Numbered from the stretch's first letter, positions 1 through 7,489 are shown. The stretch: 8,107 nucleotides of DNA from an uncultured Prevotellaceae bacterium (GCA_902775075.1 CACYKX010000150.1:1-8107), one strand, 5' to 3'. Numbers and translations: made by a program. The notes: generated by a model not told the origin, from the sequence alone.

Positions 1-897
1 AACTGGAGTAAGACGACATTACCATGGATGAGTATCGGATATGAAACTCAGGTGCCGCCGATCTCTACACTTACATTCTATAATGCGGTGGCTAACAATG
101 GAAAGATGATGCGTCCACGATTCGTCCAAAAAGTGGTTAAGAATGGGCAAACCATTATGGAATATCCACCTGAGGTGATGAGAGAGAAAATCTGTAATCA
201 CCCAGAAGCTTTGAAAAAACTACAAAAGATTTTGGAGGAGGTTGTAAGCATCGGATTAGGAAAAAAGGCCGGTAGTAAATCCTTTAAGGTGTCTGGTAAA
301 ACCGGAACAGCCCAAATGTCAAAAGGTGCTGCTGGATATAAGGCCGGAGGAACCAACTATCTTCTGAGCTTTGCTGGCTATTTTCCTTCTGACGAACCTA
401 GATATAGTTGTATCGTTTGCATCCAGAAATCTGGACTTCCTGCATCAGGAGGCGGTATGAGTGGAGTTGTATTCCACAACATCGCAGAAGGCATTATGGC
501 ACAGAATCTAAAACTTGATGTAAAGGACTCTAGAGACTCTACATCAATAGCCATACCAGATGTGAAAGATGGAAACATTCTTGCAGCAAATTATGTATTG
601 AGCCATCTTGGTATTCAAAATAATACCAACTGGAGTGGTAGTTATGCCGATGGAAATCCTATTTGGGGAAAAGCCATAAAAGAAAGTAATCGGATGGTAG
701 CACTCAAACGTCAACCGATCTATGGTCATTCTATGATACCGAATGTTATCGGAATGGGTGCACGCGATGCTGTCTATCTTATCGAGAGCAGAGGCGTAAA
801 GGTCATTCTAAAAGGACGAGGAAAAGTCGTCAAACAGAGTCTTGAACCTGGCCATAAAATCGGAAAAGGTGAAAAGTGTGAACTGATATTAGAATAG
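1..897 (+). CDS. ftsI: Division-specific penicillin-binding protein (FtsI/PBP3 class B transpeptidase) with C-terminal PASTA, 5'-truncated
   Basis: This is a class B PBP that cross-links septal peptidoglycan strands in the periplasm as partner of FtsW. The frame is open from base 1, so only the last 298 codons are present; the ATG at 28 is internal. The third transpeptidase motif, KTGT, is at codons 100-103 (298-309) within VSGKTGTAQ. The active-site SxxK and the SxN motif lie upstream of the window; in E. coli FtsI the SxN-KTG distance is about 130 residues, so their absence is expected. The domain runs to about codon 165. A PASTA-like half unit (codons 185-205) and a full PASTA domain (about 245-298) follow. 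It ends in TAG, 17 bases before murE. Position before murE in a dcw cluster favours FtsI over the elongation protein PBP2/MrdA. The class is certain; the symbol rests mainly on context. Confidence 0.93.
   Translation, partial: NWSKTTLPWMSIGYETQVPPISTLTFYNAVANNGKMMRPRFVQKVVKNGQTIMEYPPEVMREKICNHPEALKKLQKILEEVVSIGLGKKAGSKSFKVSGKTGTAQMSKGAAGYKAGGTNYLLSFAGYFPSDEPRYSCIVCIQKSGLPASGGGMSGVVFHNIAEGIMAQNLKLDVKDSRDSTSIAIPDVKDGNILAANYVLSHLGIQNNTNWSGSYADGNPIWGKAIKESNRMVALKRQPIYGHSMIPNVIGMGARDAVYLIESRGVKVILKGRGKVVKQSLEPGHKIGKGEKCELILE
733..894 (+). other. PASTA domain at the C-terminus of FtsI
   Basis: Codons 245-298 of the visible protein fit the PASTA pattern. They begin with an (I)PNVIGMGARDA start, continue with a helix ending in ESRGV and a beta segment (KVILKGRGKVV), and close with the typical SLEPGHKIGKGEKCELIL ending. 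PASTA domains occur on transpeptidases and kinases of the cell envelope and are thought to bind peptidoglycan or stabilise the PBP. A partial first unit (IPDV..G start, 553-615) lies upstream, separated by a stretch of about 39 codons containing Trp and Asn/Gly/Ser residues. The assignment is from the pattern only. Confidence 0.85.
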
Positions 898-914
898 AAA
901 TTAAAAATTAAGAT

Positions 915-2375
915 ATGAAACTGAATGAATTGCTCAAAGACATCAAGCCAATTCAAATCATTGGAGATGCCGAAGTTGAGATTACAGGTGTAAACATCGA
1001 TTCTAGAAAAATCCAAAACGGACATCTGTTTATTGCAATGAAGGGAACCCAAGTCGATGGCCATAAATATATAGACAAGGCCATTGAACTAGGAGCAAAA
1101 GGAATTTTATGTGAGGAACTCCCAGAAAACAAGATTCCAGGAGTCACATATATCCAAACAGATTCAACAGAAGATGCTGTGGGAAAGGTTGCTACTCTTT
1201 TCTACGGTGATCCTTCTAGGCATTTGACCCTTGTGGGAGTAACAGGAACAAACGGAAAGACAACAATTGCCACCTTATTATATAATATGTTCCGTAAGTT
1301 CGGATATAAGTGTGGACTTTTGTCTACAGTTTGCAACTATATCGATGACAAACCTGTACCTGCAGACCATACTACACCAGATCCTATTGAACTCAACAAA
1401 CTATTAGGTGAAATGGTTGAAGCAGGATGTAAATACGCATTTATGGAATGCTCTTCACATGCTATCCATCAAAAGAGAATTGGTGGTCTAAAGTTTGCTG
1501 GAGGTCTCTTCACCAACCTGACAAGAGATCATCTCGACTATCATAAGACTTTCGAAAACTATAGAGATGCAAAGAAGGCCTTCTTTGATAGTCTCGGGAA
1601 AGATGCTTTCGCCATCACAAATGCTGATGATAAGAATGGTATGGTTATGGTACAAAACACCAAGGCTACCGTTAAGACATATTCTATCAAACAAATGGCA
1701 GACTTCAGAGCAAAAATCTTGGAATGTCATTTTGAGGGAATGTATCTAGAAATTGACGGACGTGAGGTTGGTGTACAGTTTATTGGAAAGTTCAATGTAA
1801 GCAACTTACTAGCTGTATATGGCGCAGCCATCATGCTAGGGAAGGAACCTGAAGAGATATTAGTTGCTTTGAGTTCCCTCCACAGCGTAAGCGGAAGACT
1901 TGAGCCTATTCACTCTCCAGAAGGTTATACCGCAGTTGTGGATTATGCACACACACCAGATGCTTTGGAAAATGTACTGAAAGCCATACATGAGGTTCTT
2001 AATGGAAAAGGACATGTCATCACCGTATGCGGTGCCGGTGGAAATCGTGACAAGGGCAAGCGACCTATCATGGCACAAGAGGCTGTAAAGCAGAGTGATA
2101 AGGTAATTATCACAAGTGACAACCCTCGTTTTGAAGAACCTCAAGACATTATTAACGATATGCTTGCAGGACTTGACAGCAAACAAATGAAGAAAGTTGT
2201 TAGCATTGTCGAACGCAAAGAGGCTATCAAGACAGCATGTATGCTTGCAGAAAAGGGAGATGTGATCCTTGTAGCAGGAAAAGGTCATGAGAATTATCAG
2301 GAGATAAAAGGTGTAAAACATCACTTCGATGATAAGGAAGTTTTACACGAAATCTTTGACGAACAAAAAGCTTAA
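915..2375 (+). CDS. murE: UDP-MurNAc-L-Ala-D-Glu:meso-diaminopimelate ligase
   Basis: This cytoplasmic ATP-dependent Mur ligase adds the third stem-peptide residue to UDP-MurNAc-L-Ala-D-Glu. It has 486 residues, normal for MurE. The N-terminal substrate domain carries [17 protein letters not shown], the classic MurE start. The ATP loop TGTNGKT is at residues 110-116. The likely carbamylated lysine is K220 in [14 protein letters not shown] and [10 protein letters not shown] mark the junction with the C-terminal domain, which has [17 protein letters not shown] at residues 402-405 (2118-2129) is the signature of diaminopimelate-adding enzymes, so lysine is unlikely as substrate. The ATG at 915 follows an A-rich 17-base gap after ftsI with no clear Shine-Dalgarno site. 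The gene ends in tandem TAA stops (2373-2378), 18 bases before mraY. murF, which follows murE in many bacteria, is not here. Confidence 0.97.
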   Translation: MKLNELLKDIKPIQIIGDAEVEITGVNIDSRKIQNGHLFIAMKGTQVDGHKYIDKAIELGAKGILCEELPENKIPGVTYIQTDSTEDAVGKVATLFYGDPSRHLTLVGVTGTNGKTTIATLLYNMFRKFGYKCGLLSTVCNYIDDKPVPADHTTPDPIELNKLLGEMVEAGCKYAFMECSSHAIHQKRIGGLKFAGGLFTNLTRDHLDYHKTFENYRDAKKAFFDSLGKDAFAITNADDKNGMVMVQNTKATVKTYSIKQMADFRAKILECHFEGMYLEIDGREVGVQFIGKFNVSNLLAVYGAAIMLGKEPEEILVALSSLHSVSGRLEPIHSPEGYTAVVDYAHTPDALENVLKAIHEVLNGKGHVITVCGAGGNRDKGKRPIMAQEAVKQSDKVIITSDNPRFEEPQDIINDMLAGLDSKQMKKVVSIVERKEAIKTACMLAEKGDVILVAGKGHENYQEIKGVKHHFDDKEVLHEIFDEQKA

Positions 2376-2393
2376 TAAAGAAAATTAAAGAAT

Positions 2394-3665
2394 ATGCTAT
2401 ATTATCTTTTTAGATTTCTTGAGCAATTTGGAATCAGTGGCTCCCATATGTGGGGTTACATATCTTTCCGTGCTCTTCTCGCGCTCATCCTTTCATTAAC
2501 AATATCTGCATGGTTTGGTGAGAAGTTTATCAAATATCTTAAAAGCAAACAAATCACAGAGACCCAGAGAGATGCGTCTATTGACCCATTCGGAGTAAAG
2601 AAAATTGGAGTCCCTTCGATGGGAGGTATTATCATCATTGTTGCAATTCTTGTACCAGTATTATTACTTGGTCGACTACGTAACATCTATCTCATTTTGA
2701 TGATTATCACAACAGTATGGTTAGGATTCCTCGGTGGAATGGATGATTTCATCAAGATATTCAAACGAGACAAGGAAGGACTCAAAGGAAAATACAAGAT
2801 CGTAGGACAACTTGGTATCGGTTTGATCGTGGGATTAGTCCTTTGGGCTTCACCTGATGTAAAGATGAATGAAAACCTGACAATTGAGCAGAAAAACGGG
2901 CAGGAGGTAGTAGTTAAACACAGACCGGAGGCTGTCAAGTCGTTGAAGACTACCATTCCATTCGTCAAAGGGCATAATCTCGACTATTCGAGAATTATGA
3001 GATTCTGTGGTAAATATAAGACAGCGGCAGGCTGGCTTTTATTTGTAATCATGACAATCTTCGTTGTCACCGCAGTCAGCAATGGAGCAAATCTAAATGA
3101 CGGAATGGATGGTATGTGTGCTGGAAACTCCGCCATTATAGGTGTAGCATTAGGCATATTAGCATATGTAAGTTCACACATCAATTTTGCTGCATACCTA
3201 AATATCATGTATATACCAGGAAGTCAAGAATTGGTGGTATTCTTCTGTGCCTTTATCGGTGCATTAATAGGCTTCTTATGGTACAATGCCTATCCTGCTC
3301 AAATTTTTATGGGCGACACAGGATCTTTAACTATCGGAGGTATAATTGGCGTGGGCGCTATTATAATCCACAAAGAGCTATTGTTACCAATACTTTGCGG
3401 AATATTCTTTATTGAGAGTCTAAGCGTCATCCTACAGGTATGGTATTACAAGTTGGGTAAGAAAAAAGGTACAAAACAGCGTATCTTCAAGAGAACCCCT
3501 ATACATGATAACTTTAGAACTCAAGATAGTCAGCTTGACCCTGAATGTAAATATCTCATCAAGGTTCCACATAGTGCAAAACATGAAAGTAAGATTACCA
3601 TACGTTTCTGGATCATTACAATAATCTTAGCAGCACTTACCATCATTACATTAAAGATTAGATAA
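2394..3665 (+). CDS. mraY: Phospho-MurNAc-pentapeptide transferase
   Basis: This integral membrane enzyme transfers phospho-MurNAc-pentapeptide from UDP to undecaprenyl phosphate, making lipid I. It has 423 residues, longer than the roughly 360 of E. coli MraY. Family motifs occur in order: PSMGGIIII near residue 75; the catalytic-site pair D117-D118 in GMDDFIKIFKRDKEGL; NLNDGMDGM (residues 233-241, D236); FMGDTGS with D308; and near the end PIHDNF, where the usual HHH triad reads H371-D372-N373. About ten hydrophobic segments are visible. The extra length is largely a polar insert at about residues 154-190 between the fourth and fifth membrane segments, which should be periplasmic. The start MLYYLF fits the family. 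The gene follows murE by 18 bases and its TAA lies 5 bases before murD, suggesting coupled translation. Confidence 0.97.
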   Translation: MLYYLFRFLEQFGISGSHMWGYISFRALLALILSLTISAWFGEKFIKYLKSKQITETQRDASIDPFGVKKIGVPSMGGIIIIVAILVPVLLLGRLRNIYLILMIITTVWLGFLGGMDDFIKIFKRDKEGLKGKYKIVGQLGIGLIVGLVLWASPDVKMNENLTIEQKNGQEVVVKHRPEAVKSLKTTIPFVKGHNLDYSRIMRFCGKYKTAAGWLLFVIMTIFVVTAVSNGANLNDGMDGMCAGNSAIIGVALGILAYVSSHINFAAYLNIMYIPGSQELVVFFCAFIGALIGFLWYNAYPAQIFMGDTGSLTIGGIIGVGAIIIHKELLLPILCGIFFIESLSVILQVWYYKLGKKKGTKQRIFKRTPIHDNFRTQDSQLDPECKYLIKVPHSAKHESKITIRFWIITIILAALTIITLKIR

Positions 3666-3670
3666 AAGAT

Positions 3671-5002
3671 ATGAAAAGAATCGTTATATTGGGAGCTGGT
3701 GAAAGTGGCGCAGGAGCTGCTGTACTAGCCCAAAAAGAAGGTTTCGATGTATTTGTCTCTGATATGTCTCTCATCAAAGACAAATACAAGAAACTATTGG
3801 ATGACCATAATATCGAATGGGAGGAAGGCCATCATACAGAAGAAAAAATTCTAAATGCTGACGAAATCATTAAAAGTCCTGGCATTCCTAAAGAGGCTCC
3901 TATCATTCAGAAACTTATCAGACAAGGTACACATATCATCAGCGAAATAGAATTCGCGGGAAGATATACGAAATCGAAAATGGTATGTATCACAGGAAGT
4001 AATGGTAAAACAACTACAACTTCGCTGATCTATCACATTTTCAAGGAGGCTGGATATGATGTAGGACTTGCAGGAAATATTGGCAAGAGCCTTGCCCTCC
4101 AAGTAGCAGAAGACCCACACGAGTATTACATCATCGAGCTAAGTAGTTTCCAACTCGACAACATGTACAACTTCCATGCTAACATCGCTATCTTATTGAA
4201 TATCACACCAGACCATCTAGATAGATACGATAATAAGTTTGAGAACTATGCGGATGCAAAAATGCGTATCATCCAGAACCAGACTCAGGAAGATAGCTTC
4301 ATCTACTGGAACGACGACCCAGTTATCAAGAAGGAACTCGAGAAATTTGAAATTAAATCTATCGCTTGTCCTTTCTCTGAGATCAAGGAAAAGGGAGCTA
4401 TTGGATATATAGAAGATGGTATGTATAAACTAGAATATCCGGTTCCTTTCAATATGGAACAAGAGGAACTCAGTTTGACAGGAAAGCATAACATCTATAA
4501 TAGTCTCGCTGCCGGATTGGCAACCAATATAGCTGGTATCAAGAAGGAGATTATCAAAAAGAGTTTAGGTAATTTCCCTGGTGTAGAACACAGACTCGAG
4601 AAGGTTTGCGATGTTGCCGGAGTACACTATGTAAATGATTCTAAAGCTACAAATGTAGATGCATGCTGGTATGCCTTGGAAAGCATGAAGACCCCTACTA
4701 TTCTAATCATAGGCGGAAAAGACAAAGGTAATGATTATAGCCAGATCTTCGACTTAGTGAAAAAGAAATGTAAAGGTATCGTATATCTTGGTGCAGATAA
4801 CAAAAAGTTGCATGACAACTTTGATAATCTCGGAATCCCAACACGAGATACTCATAGCATGGCAGACTGCGTAAAAGCTTGTTATGAAATGGCAAAACCT
4901 GGCGATACAGTTCTGCTAAGTCCTTGCTGCGCAAGTTTCGACCTATTCAAGAATATGGAAGATCGTGGTGAACAGTTTAAATCACTGGTTAGAAGTTTAT
5001 AA
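3671..5002 (+). CDS. murD: UDP-MurNAc-L-alanine:D-glutamate ligase
   Basis: This cytoplasmic Mur ligase adds D-Glu to UDP-MurNAc-L-Ala with ATP. It has 443 residues, the usual length. The N-terminal Rossmann-type start is IVILGAGESGAGAAVLA, followed by KSPGIP at the end of the first domain. The ATP loop TGSNGKT is at residues 108-114 (3992-4012). ELSSFQLD and NITPDHLDRY are typical MurD sequences. K197 in YADAK matches the carbamylated lysine K198 of E. coli MurD. NDSKATN (residues 322-328) and LIIGGKDKG mark the C-terminal domain, and the protein closes with SPCCASFDLFKNMEDRGEQF, the MurD ending with Cys in place of a common Ala. The ATG at 3671 is only 5 bases after the mraY stop and is preceded by AAAAGAT rather than a strong Shine-Dalgarno site. 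The TAA at 5000-5002 leaves 14 bases to ftsW. Confidence 0.97.
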   Translation: MKRIVILGAGESGAGAAVLAQKEGFDVFVSDMSLIKDKYKKLLDDHNIEWEEGHHTEEKILNADEIIKSPGIPKEAPIIQKLIRQGTHIISEIEFAGRYTKSKMVCITGSNGKTTTTSLIYHIFKEAGYDVGLAGNIGKSLALQVAEDPHEYYIIELSSFQLDNMYNFHANIAILLNITPDHLDRYDNKFENYADAKMRIIQNQTQEDSFIYWNDDPVIKKELEKFEIKSIACPFSEIKEKGAIGYIEDGMYKLEYPVPFNMEQEELSLTGKHNIYNSLAAGLATNIAGIKKEIIKKSLGNFPGVEHRLEKVCDVAGVHYVNDSKATNVDACWYALESMKTPTILIIGGKDKGNDYSQIFDLVKKKCKGIVYLGADNKKLHDNFDNLGIPTRDTHSMADCVKACYEMAKPGDTVLLSPCCASFDLFKNMEDRGEQFKSLVRSL

Positions 5003-5016
5003 TTCAATAAAGAGAA

Positions 5017-6285
5017 ATGAACAACAAGACTTTAAGTAACATTTTCAAGGGAGATAAAGTCATCTGGATGGTGTTTTTCTTTCTTTGTATGATTAGTATC
5101 GTCGAGGTATATTCTGCTTCGAGTTCACTAACATATCAGGGAGGTAACTACTGGAGTCCTGTCTTAAAGCATGTTGGCATTCTCTTTGTTGGTTTATTCT
5201 TTATGGTCGTCACCTTGAATATTCAATGCAAATATTTCAAGATTATCACGCCTTTTGTTCTACTCATATCGTTTTTTACACTAATATGGGTTTTGATTGC
5301 GGGTCAATCTACGAATGGTGCCCAACGATGGGTCAGCTTCATTGGTATACAGTTTCAGCCATCAGAGATAGCCAAGGGAACAATGATTTTAGCTGTAGCG
5401 CAAATACTAAGTGCACTACAAACAGAACATGGCGCAGACAAAAGAGCAATAAAGTTCATCCTCACAGTATGTGCGATCATTGTCCCACTTATCATGCTAG
5501 AGAATCTATCCACAGCAATGCTATTATGCGTAACTATCTTGTTAATGATGATTCTCGGAAGAGTCCCGTTGTCACAAGTTGGAAAGCTGGTAGGTGTTAC
5601 TATGTTGATTATCGTGACGATCCTTGGTCTAATCATGATTGTTGGAGAAGATAAAGAAAAACAAAATCCAAATCAGCAGATGACTGAGCAGATAAACGGG
5701 AAGAAAGATAGCCCTAGTACTATATCTAAAATCTTCCACAGAGCCGACACATGGAAGTCACGTATAGATGGATTCCTTGACGACAAAGACATCACACCAG
5801 AACAGGTAGATTTGGACAAAGATGGACAGAAGGCACACGCCAATATTGCAATAGCAAGTTCTAATGTCGTAGGCAAGGGACCTGGTAACTCTGTAGAACG
5901 AGATTTCCTTTCACAGGCTTTCTCAGACTTTATCTATGCCATAATCATTGAGGAATTAGGTATTGAAGGTGCCGTCTTTGTGGCACTCTTATATATCATC
6001 TTATTATTCAGAACTGGAAAAATTGCCAACCAATGTGAGAACAATTTCCCTGCACTCCTTGCTATGGGACTGGCATTACTCCTTGTCATCCAAGCACTTT
6101 TCAACATGCTTGTTGCCGTCGGATTAGCACCTGTAACAGGTCAGCCATTACCACTTATCAGTAAGGGAGGTACATCAACTATCATCAACTGTGTGTATAT
6201 TGGTGTCATACTCAGCATTAGTCGTTCTGCAAAGAAAAAACAAATATCTCCAGAGAAAAAAGAACAGAATGAATTAATAAGTTGA
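5017..6285 (+). CDS. ftsW: SEDS-family septal peptidoglycan glycosyltransferase FtsW
   Basis: This polytopic membrane protein is predicted to polymerise lipid II at the septum with FtsI. It has 422 residues and about ten hydrophobic segments. SEDS landmarks are GAQRW (R104), QPSE at residues 114-117, and ENLSTA at 162-167 where EPDxGTA is usual. GNSVERDFLSQAF follows, then the conserved catalytic-type aspartate D304 in SDFIYA, EELG, and PLPLISKGGTS near residue 380. The large extracytoplasmic loop before GNS carries an extra polar stretch, about residues 210-245, rich in Lys, Glu, Asp, Gln and Asn. Then comes W246-K-S-R-I, matching the R-x-F part of other family members. RodA has the same fold and motifs; position between murD and murG makes FtsW far more likely. 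The start is preceded by AATAAAGAGAA, the most Shine-Dalgarno-like leader in the window. Confidence 0.93.
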   Translation: MNNKTLSNIFKGDKVIWMVFFFLCMISIVEVYSASSSLTYQGGNYWSPVLKHVGILFVGLFFMVVTLNIQCKYFKIITPFVLLISFFTLIWVLIAGQSTNGAQRWVSFIGIQFQPSEIAKGTMILAVAQILSALQTEHGADKRAIKFILTVCAIIVPLIMLENLSTAMLLCVTILLMMILGRVPLSQVGKLVGVTMLIIVTILGLIMIVGEDKEKQNPNQQMTEQINGKKDSPSTISKIFHRADTWKSRIDGFLDDKDITPEQVDLDKDGQKAHANIAIASSNVVGKGPGNSVERDFLSQAFSDFIYAIIIEELGIEGAVFVALLYIILLFRTGKIANQCENNFPALLAMGLALLLVIQALFNMLVAVGLAPVTGQPLPLISKGGTSTIINCVYIGVILSISRSAKKKQISPEKKEQNELIS

Positions 6286-6296
6286 TTAAAGAGTAA

Positions 6297-6340
6297 TAAT
6301 TAATTGCCATAAAATTACCAAAACAAGAAAAAATTAATTA
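6297..6340. repeat. Two copies of the palindrome AATTAATT in the ftsW-murG gap
   Basis: AATTAATT occurs at 6298-6305 and 6332-6339. With one flanking base each, the copies form a perfect 9-base inverted pair (TAATTAATT / AATTAATTA) around a 26-base spacer. The starts are 34 bases apart, a little over three helical turns. The second copy overlaps the TA of the candidate -7 element. This could be a protein-binding pair near the promoter, or chance in AT-rich DNA. The stem is all A/T with a long loop and no T-run, so it does not look like a terminator. Confidence 0.4.
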
Positions 6341-6346
6341 CTTTTG
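6339..6346 (+). promoter_or_regulatory. Candidate Bacteroidetes-type promoter (-7 element) for murG
   Basis: TACTTTTG matches the Bacteroidetes primary-sigma -7 consensus TAnnTTTG exactly. It lies in the only sizeable gap of the window (6286-6365, 80 bases), 19 bases before the murG ATG. A start of transcription would fall near 6350-6355, giving a leader of about 10-16 bases. The -33 element is not convincing: at the usual 19-21 base spacing there is no TTTG, and the nearest TTG (6304-6306) is too far upstream. It would give murG and murC, and probably the genes beyond, an internal promoter in addition to read-through from upstream. Confidence 0.5.
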
Positions 6347-6365
6347 CGAAATAAACAAGAAACAT

Positions 6366-7478
6366 ATGGAAAGTGAATTAAGAATTATTATTAGCGGAGG
6401 AGGTACAGGAGGACATATTTTCCCTGCTGTATCAATAGCCAATGCTATAAAGGCAAAACGCCCTAACACAAAGATCTTATTCGTAGGAGCCCTGGGTAGA
6501 ATGGAAATGCAAAGGGTTCCTGCAGCTGGATATGAGATCAAAGGCTTACCAATATGTGGTTTCGACAGAAAGCATCCTTTAAAGAACTTTGCCGTTCTCT
6601 TCAAAATATGGAAAAGTCAAATGATGGCAAAGAAAATCATCAAAGACTTTAAACCTATGGCAGCTGTTGGCGTAGGAGGATATGCTAGTGGTCCAACATT
6701 AAACGTCTGTGCAAGCAAGAATATCCCATGTCTAATTCAGGAACAGAATTCTTATGCTGGCGTTACCAATAAACTGCTCGCCAAGAAAGCTCAGAAAATC
6801 TGTGTTGCTTATGATGGCATGGAAAGGTTCTTCCCTGCAGAAAAGATCATCATGACAGGTAATCCTGTAAGACAAAACGTCATAGAAACTGAAATAAGTG
6901 CAGAAGAAGCCAAGAAGTCTTTCGGATTAGATCCTAGCAAAAAAACTATATTGATAGTAGGCGGTAGTCTAGGTGCAAGAACCGTTAACGAAAGCATGAT
7001 ACAGCACTTGAATATCATAAAGTCCAGTCAAATACAATTTATTTGGCAGACAGGAAAATACTACTTTGAAGAGATGAAAAAGGCTGTAGATTCCTTCGGT
7101 AACCTTCCGAATCTGATCGTAACAGACTTTATCGGCGATATGGGAGCTGCATATAAGGCTGCTGACCTTGTCATCAGTCGTGCCGGTGCAAGTAGTATTA
7201 GTGAATTCCAAATCATTGGCAAACCTGTGATCTTGGTACCAAGTCCTAACGTTGCAGAAGACCATCAGACTAAGAATGCAATGGCATTGGTTAACAAAGA
7301 TGCTGCCATATACGTAAAAGACTCAGATGCTCCAGAGGCACTTCTAAACAGAGCCTTAGAGGTTATAAACGACGAGAAACTTCTTGTTTCACTGGGTGAG
7401 AATATCAAAAAACTTGGATATAAGAACTCTGCCGACACTATTGCCGACGAAGTCATCAAATTGGCATTAGGAAAATAA
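6366..7478 (+). CDS. murG: UDP-GlcNAc:lipid I N-acetylglucosaminyltransferase
   Basis: This peripheral membrane GT-B enzyme on the cytoplasmic face adds GlcNAc to lipid I, giving lipid II. It has 370 residues, normal for MurG. GGGTGGH at residues 11-17, followed by IFPA, is the first glycine-rich loop that contacts lipid I phosphates. GVGGYASGP is the second family motif, and QEQNSYAGVTNKLLA matches the conserved QNxxxGxTNK region. NPVR and GGSLGA open the C-terminal UDP-GlcNAc-binding domain. FIGDMGAAYKAADLVISRAGASSISE ends in E280, the family glutamate that binds the sugar nucleotide, and EDHQTKNA follows. No earlier in-frame start exists in the gap, and MESELRIII runs straight into the first strand, so ATG 6366 is well supported. 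The gap before it is 80 bases, the one break in the tight spacing; murC follows after 11 bases. Confidence 0.97.
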   Translation: MESELRIIISGGGTGGHIFPAVSIANAIKAKRPNTKILFVGALGRMEMQRVPAAGYEIKGLPICGFDRKHPLKNFAVLFKIWKSQMMAKKIIKDFKPMAAVGVGGYASGPTLNVCASKNIPCLIQEQNSYAGVTNKLLAKKAQKICVAYDGMERFFPAEKIIMTGNPVRQNVIETEISAEEAKKSFGLDPSKKTILIVGGSLGARTVNESMIQHLNIIKSSQIQFIWQTGKYYFEEMKKAVDSFGNLPNLIVTDFIGDMGAAYKAADLVISRAGASSISEFQIIGKPVILVPSPNVAEDHQTKNAMALVNKDAAIYVKDSDAPEALLNRALEVINDEKLLVSLGENIKKLGYKNSADTIADEVIKLALGK

Positions 7479-7489
7479 AGATATAATTG

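Noticed and set aside
28..30. ATG at 28 as the start of the first gene
   Set aside because: The same frame is open back to base 1 and encodes transpeptidase-like residues (NWSKTTLPW); the protein beginning at 28 would lack the catalytic serine region, so the real start is outside the window.
1860..2324. 154-codon reading frame on the minus strand inside murE
   Set aside because: It lies wholly antisense to the conserved C-terminal domain of MurE and its translation (many Cys, Phe, His, no recognisable motif) looks like a shadow.
4234..4241. TAAGTTTG inside murD as a second TAnnTTTG promoter
   Set aside because: It lies within a conserved coding segment with no -33 partner and no gene start nearby. 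It also shows that the 8-base pattern alone can arise by chance, which limits confidence in the candidate before murG.
5226..5654. 142-codon + strand frame overlapping ftsW
   Set aside because: It is out of frame with well-conserved FtsW motifs, its product has no recognisable domain, and it is rich in Trp/Cys/His as shadow frames often are.
6297..6340. Transcription terminator after ftsW
   Set aside because: The inverted repeat is only 9 A/T pairs around a 26-base loop with no GC stem and no trailing T-run.
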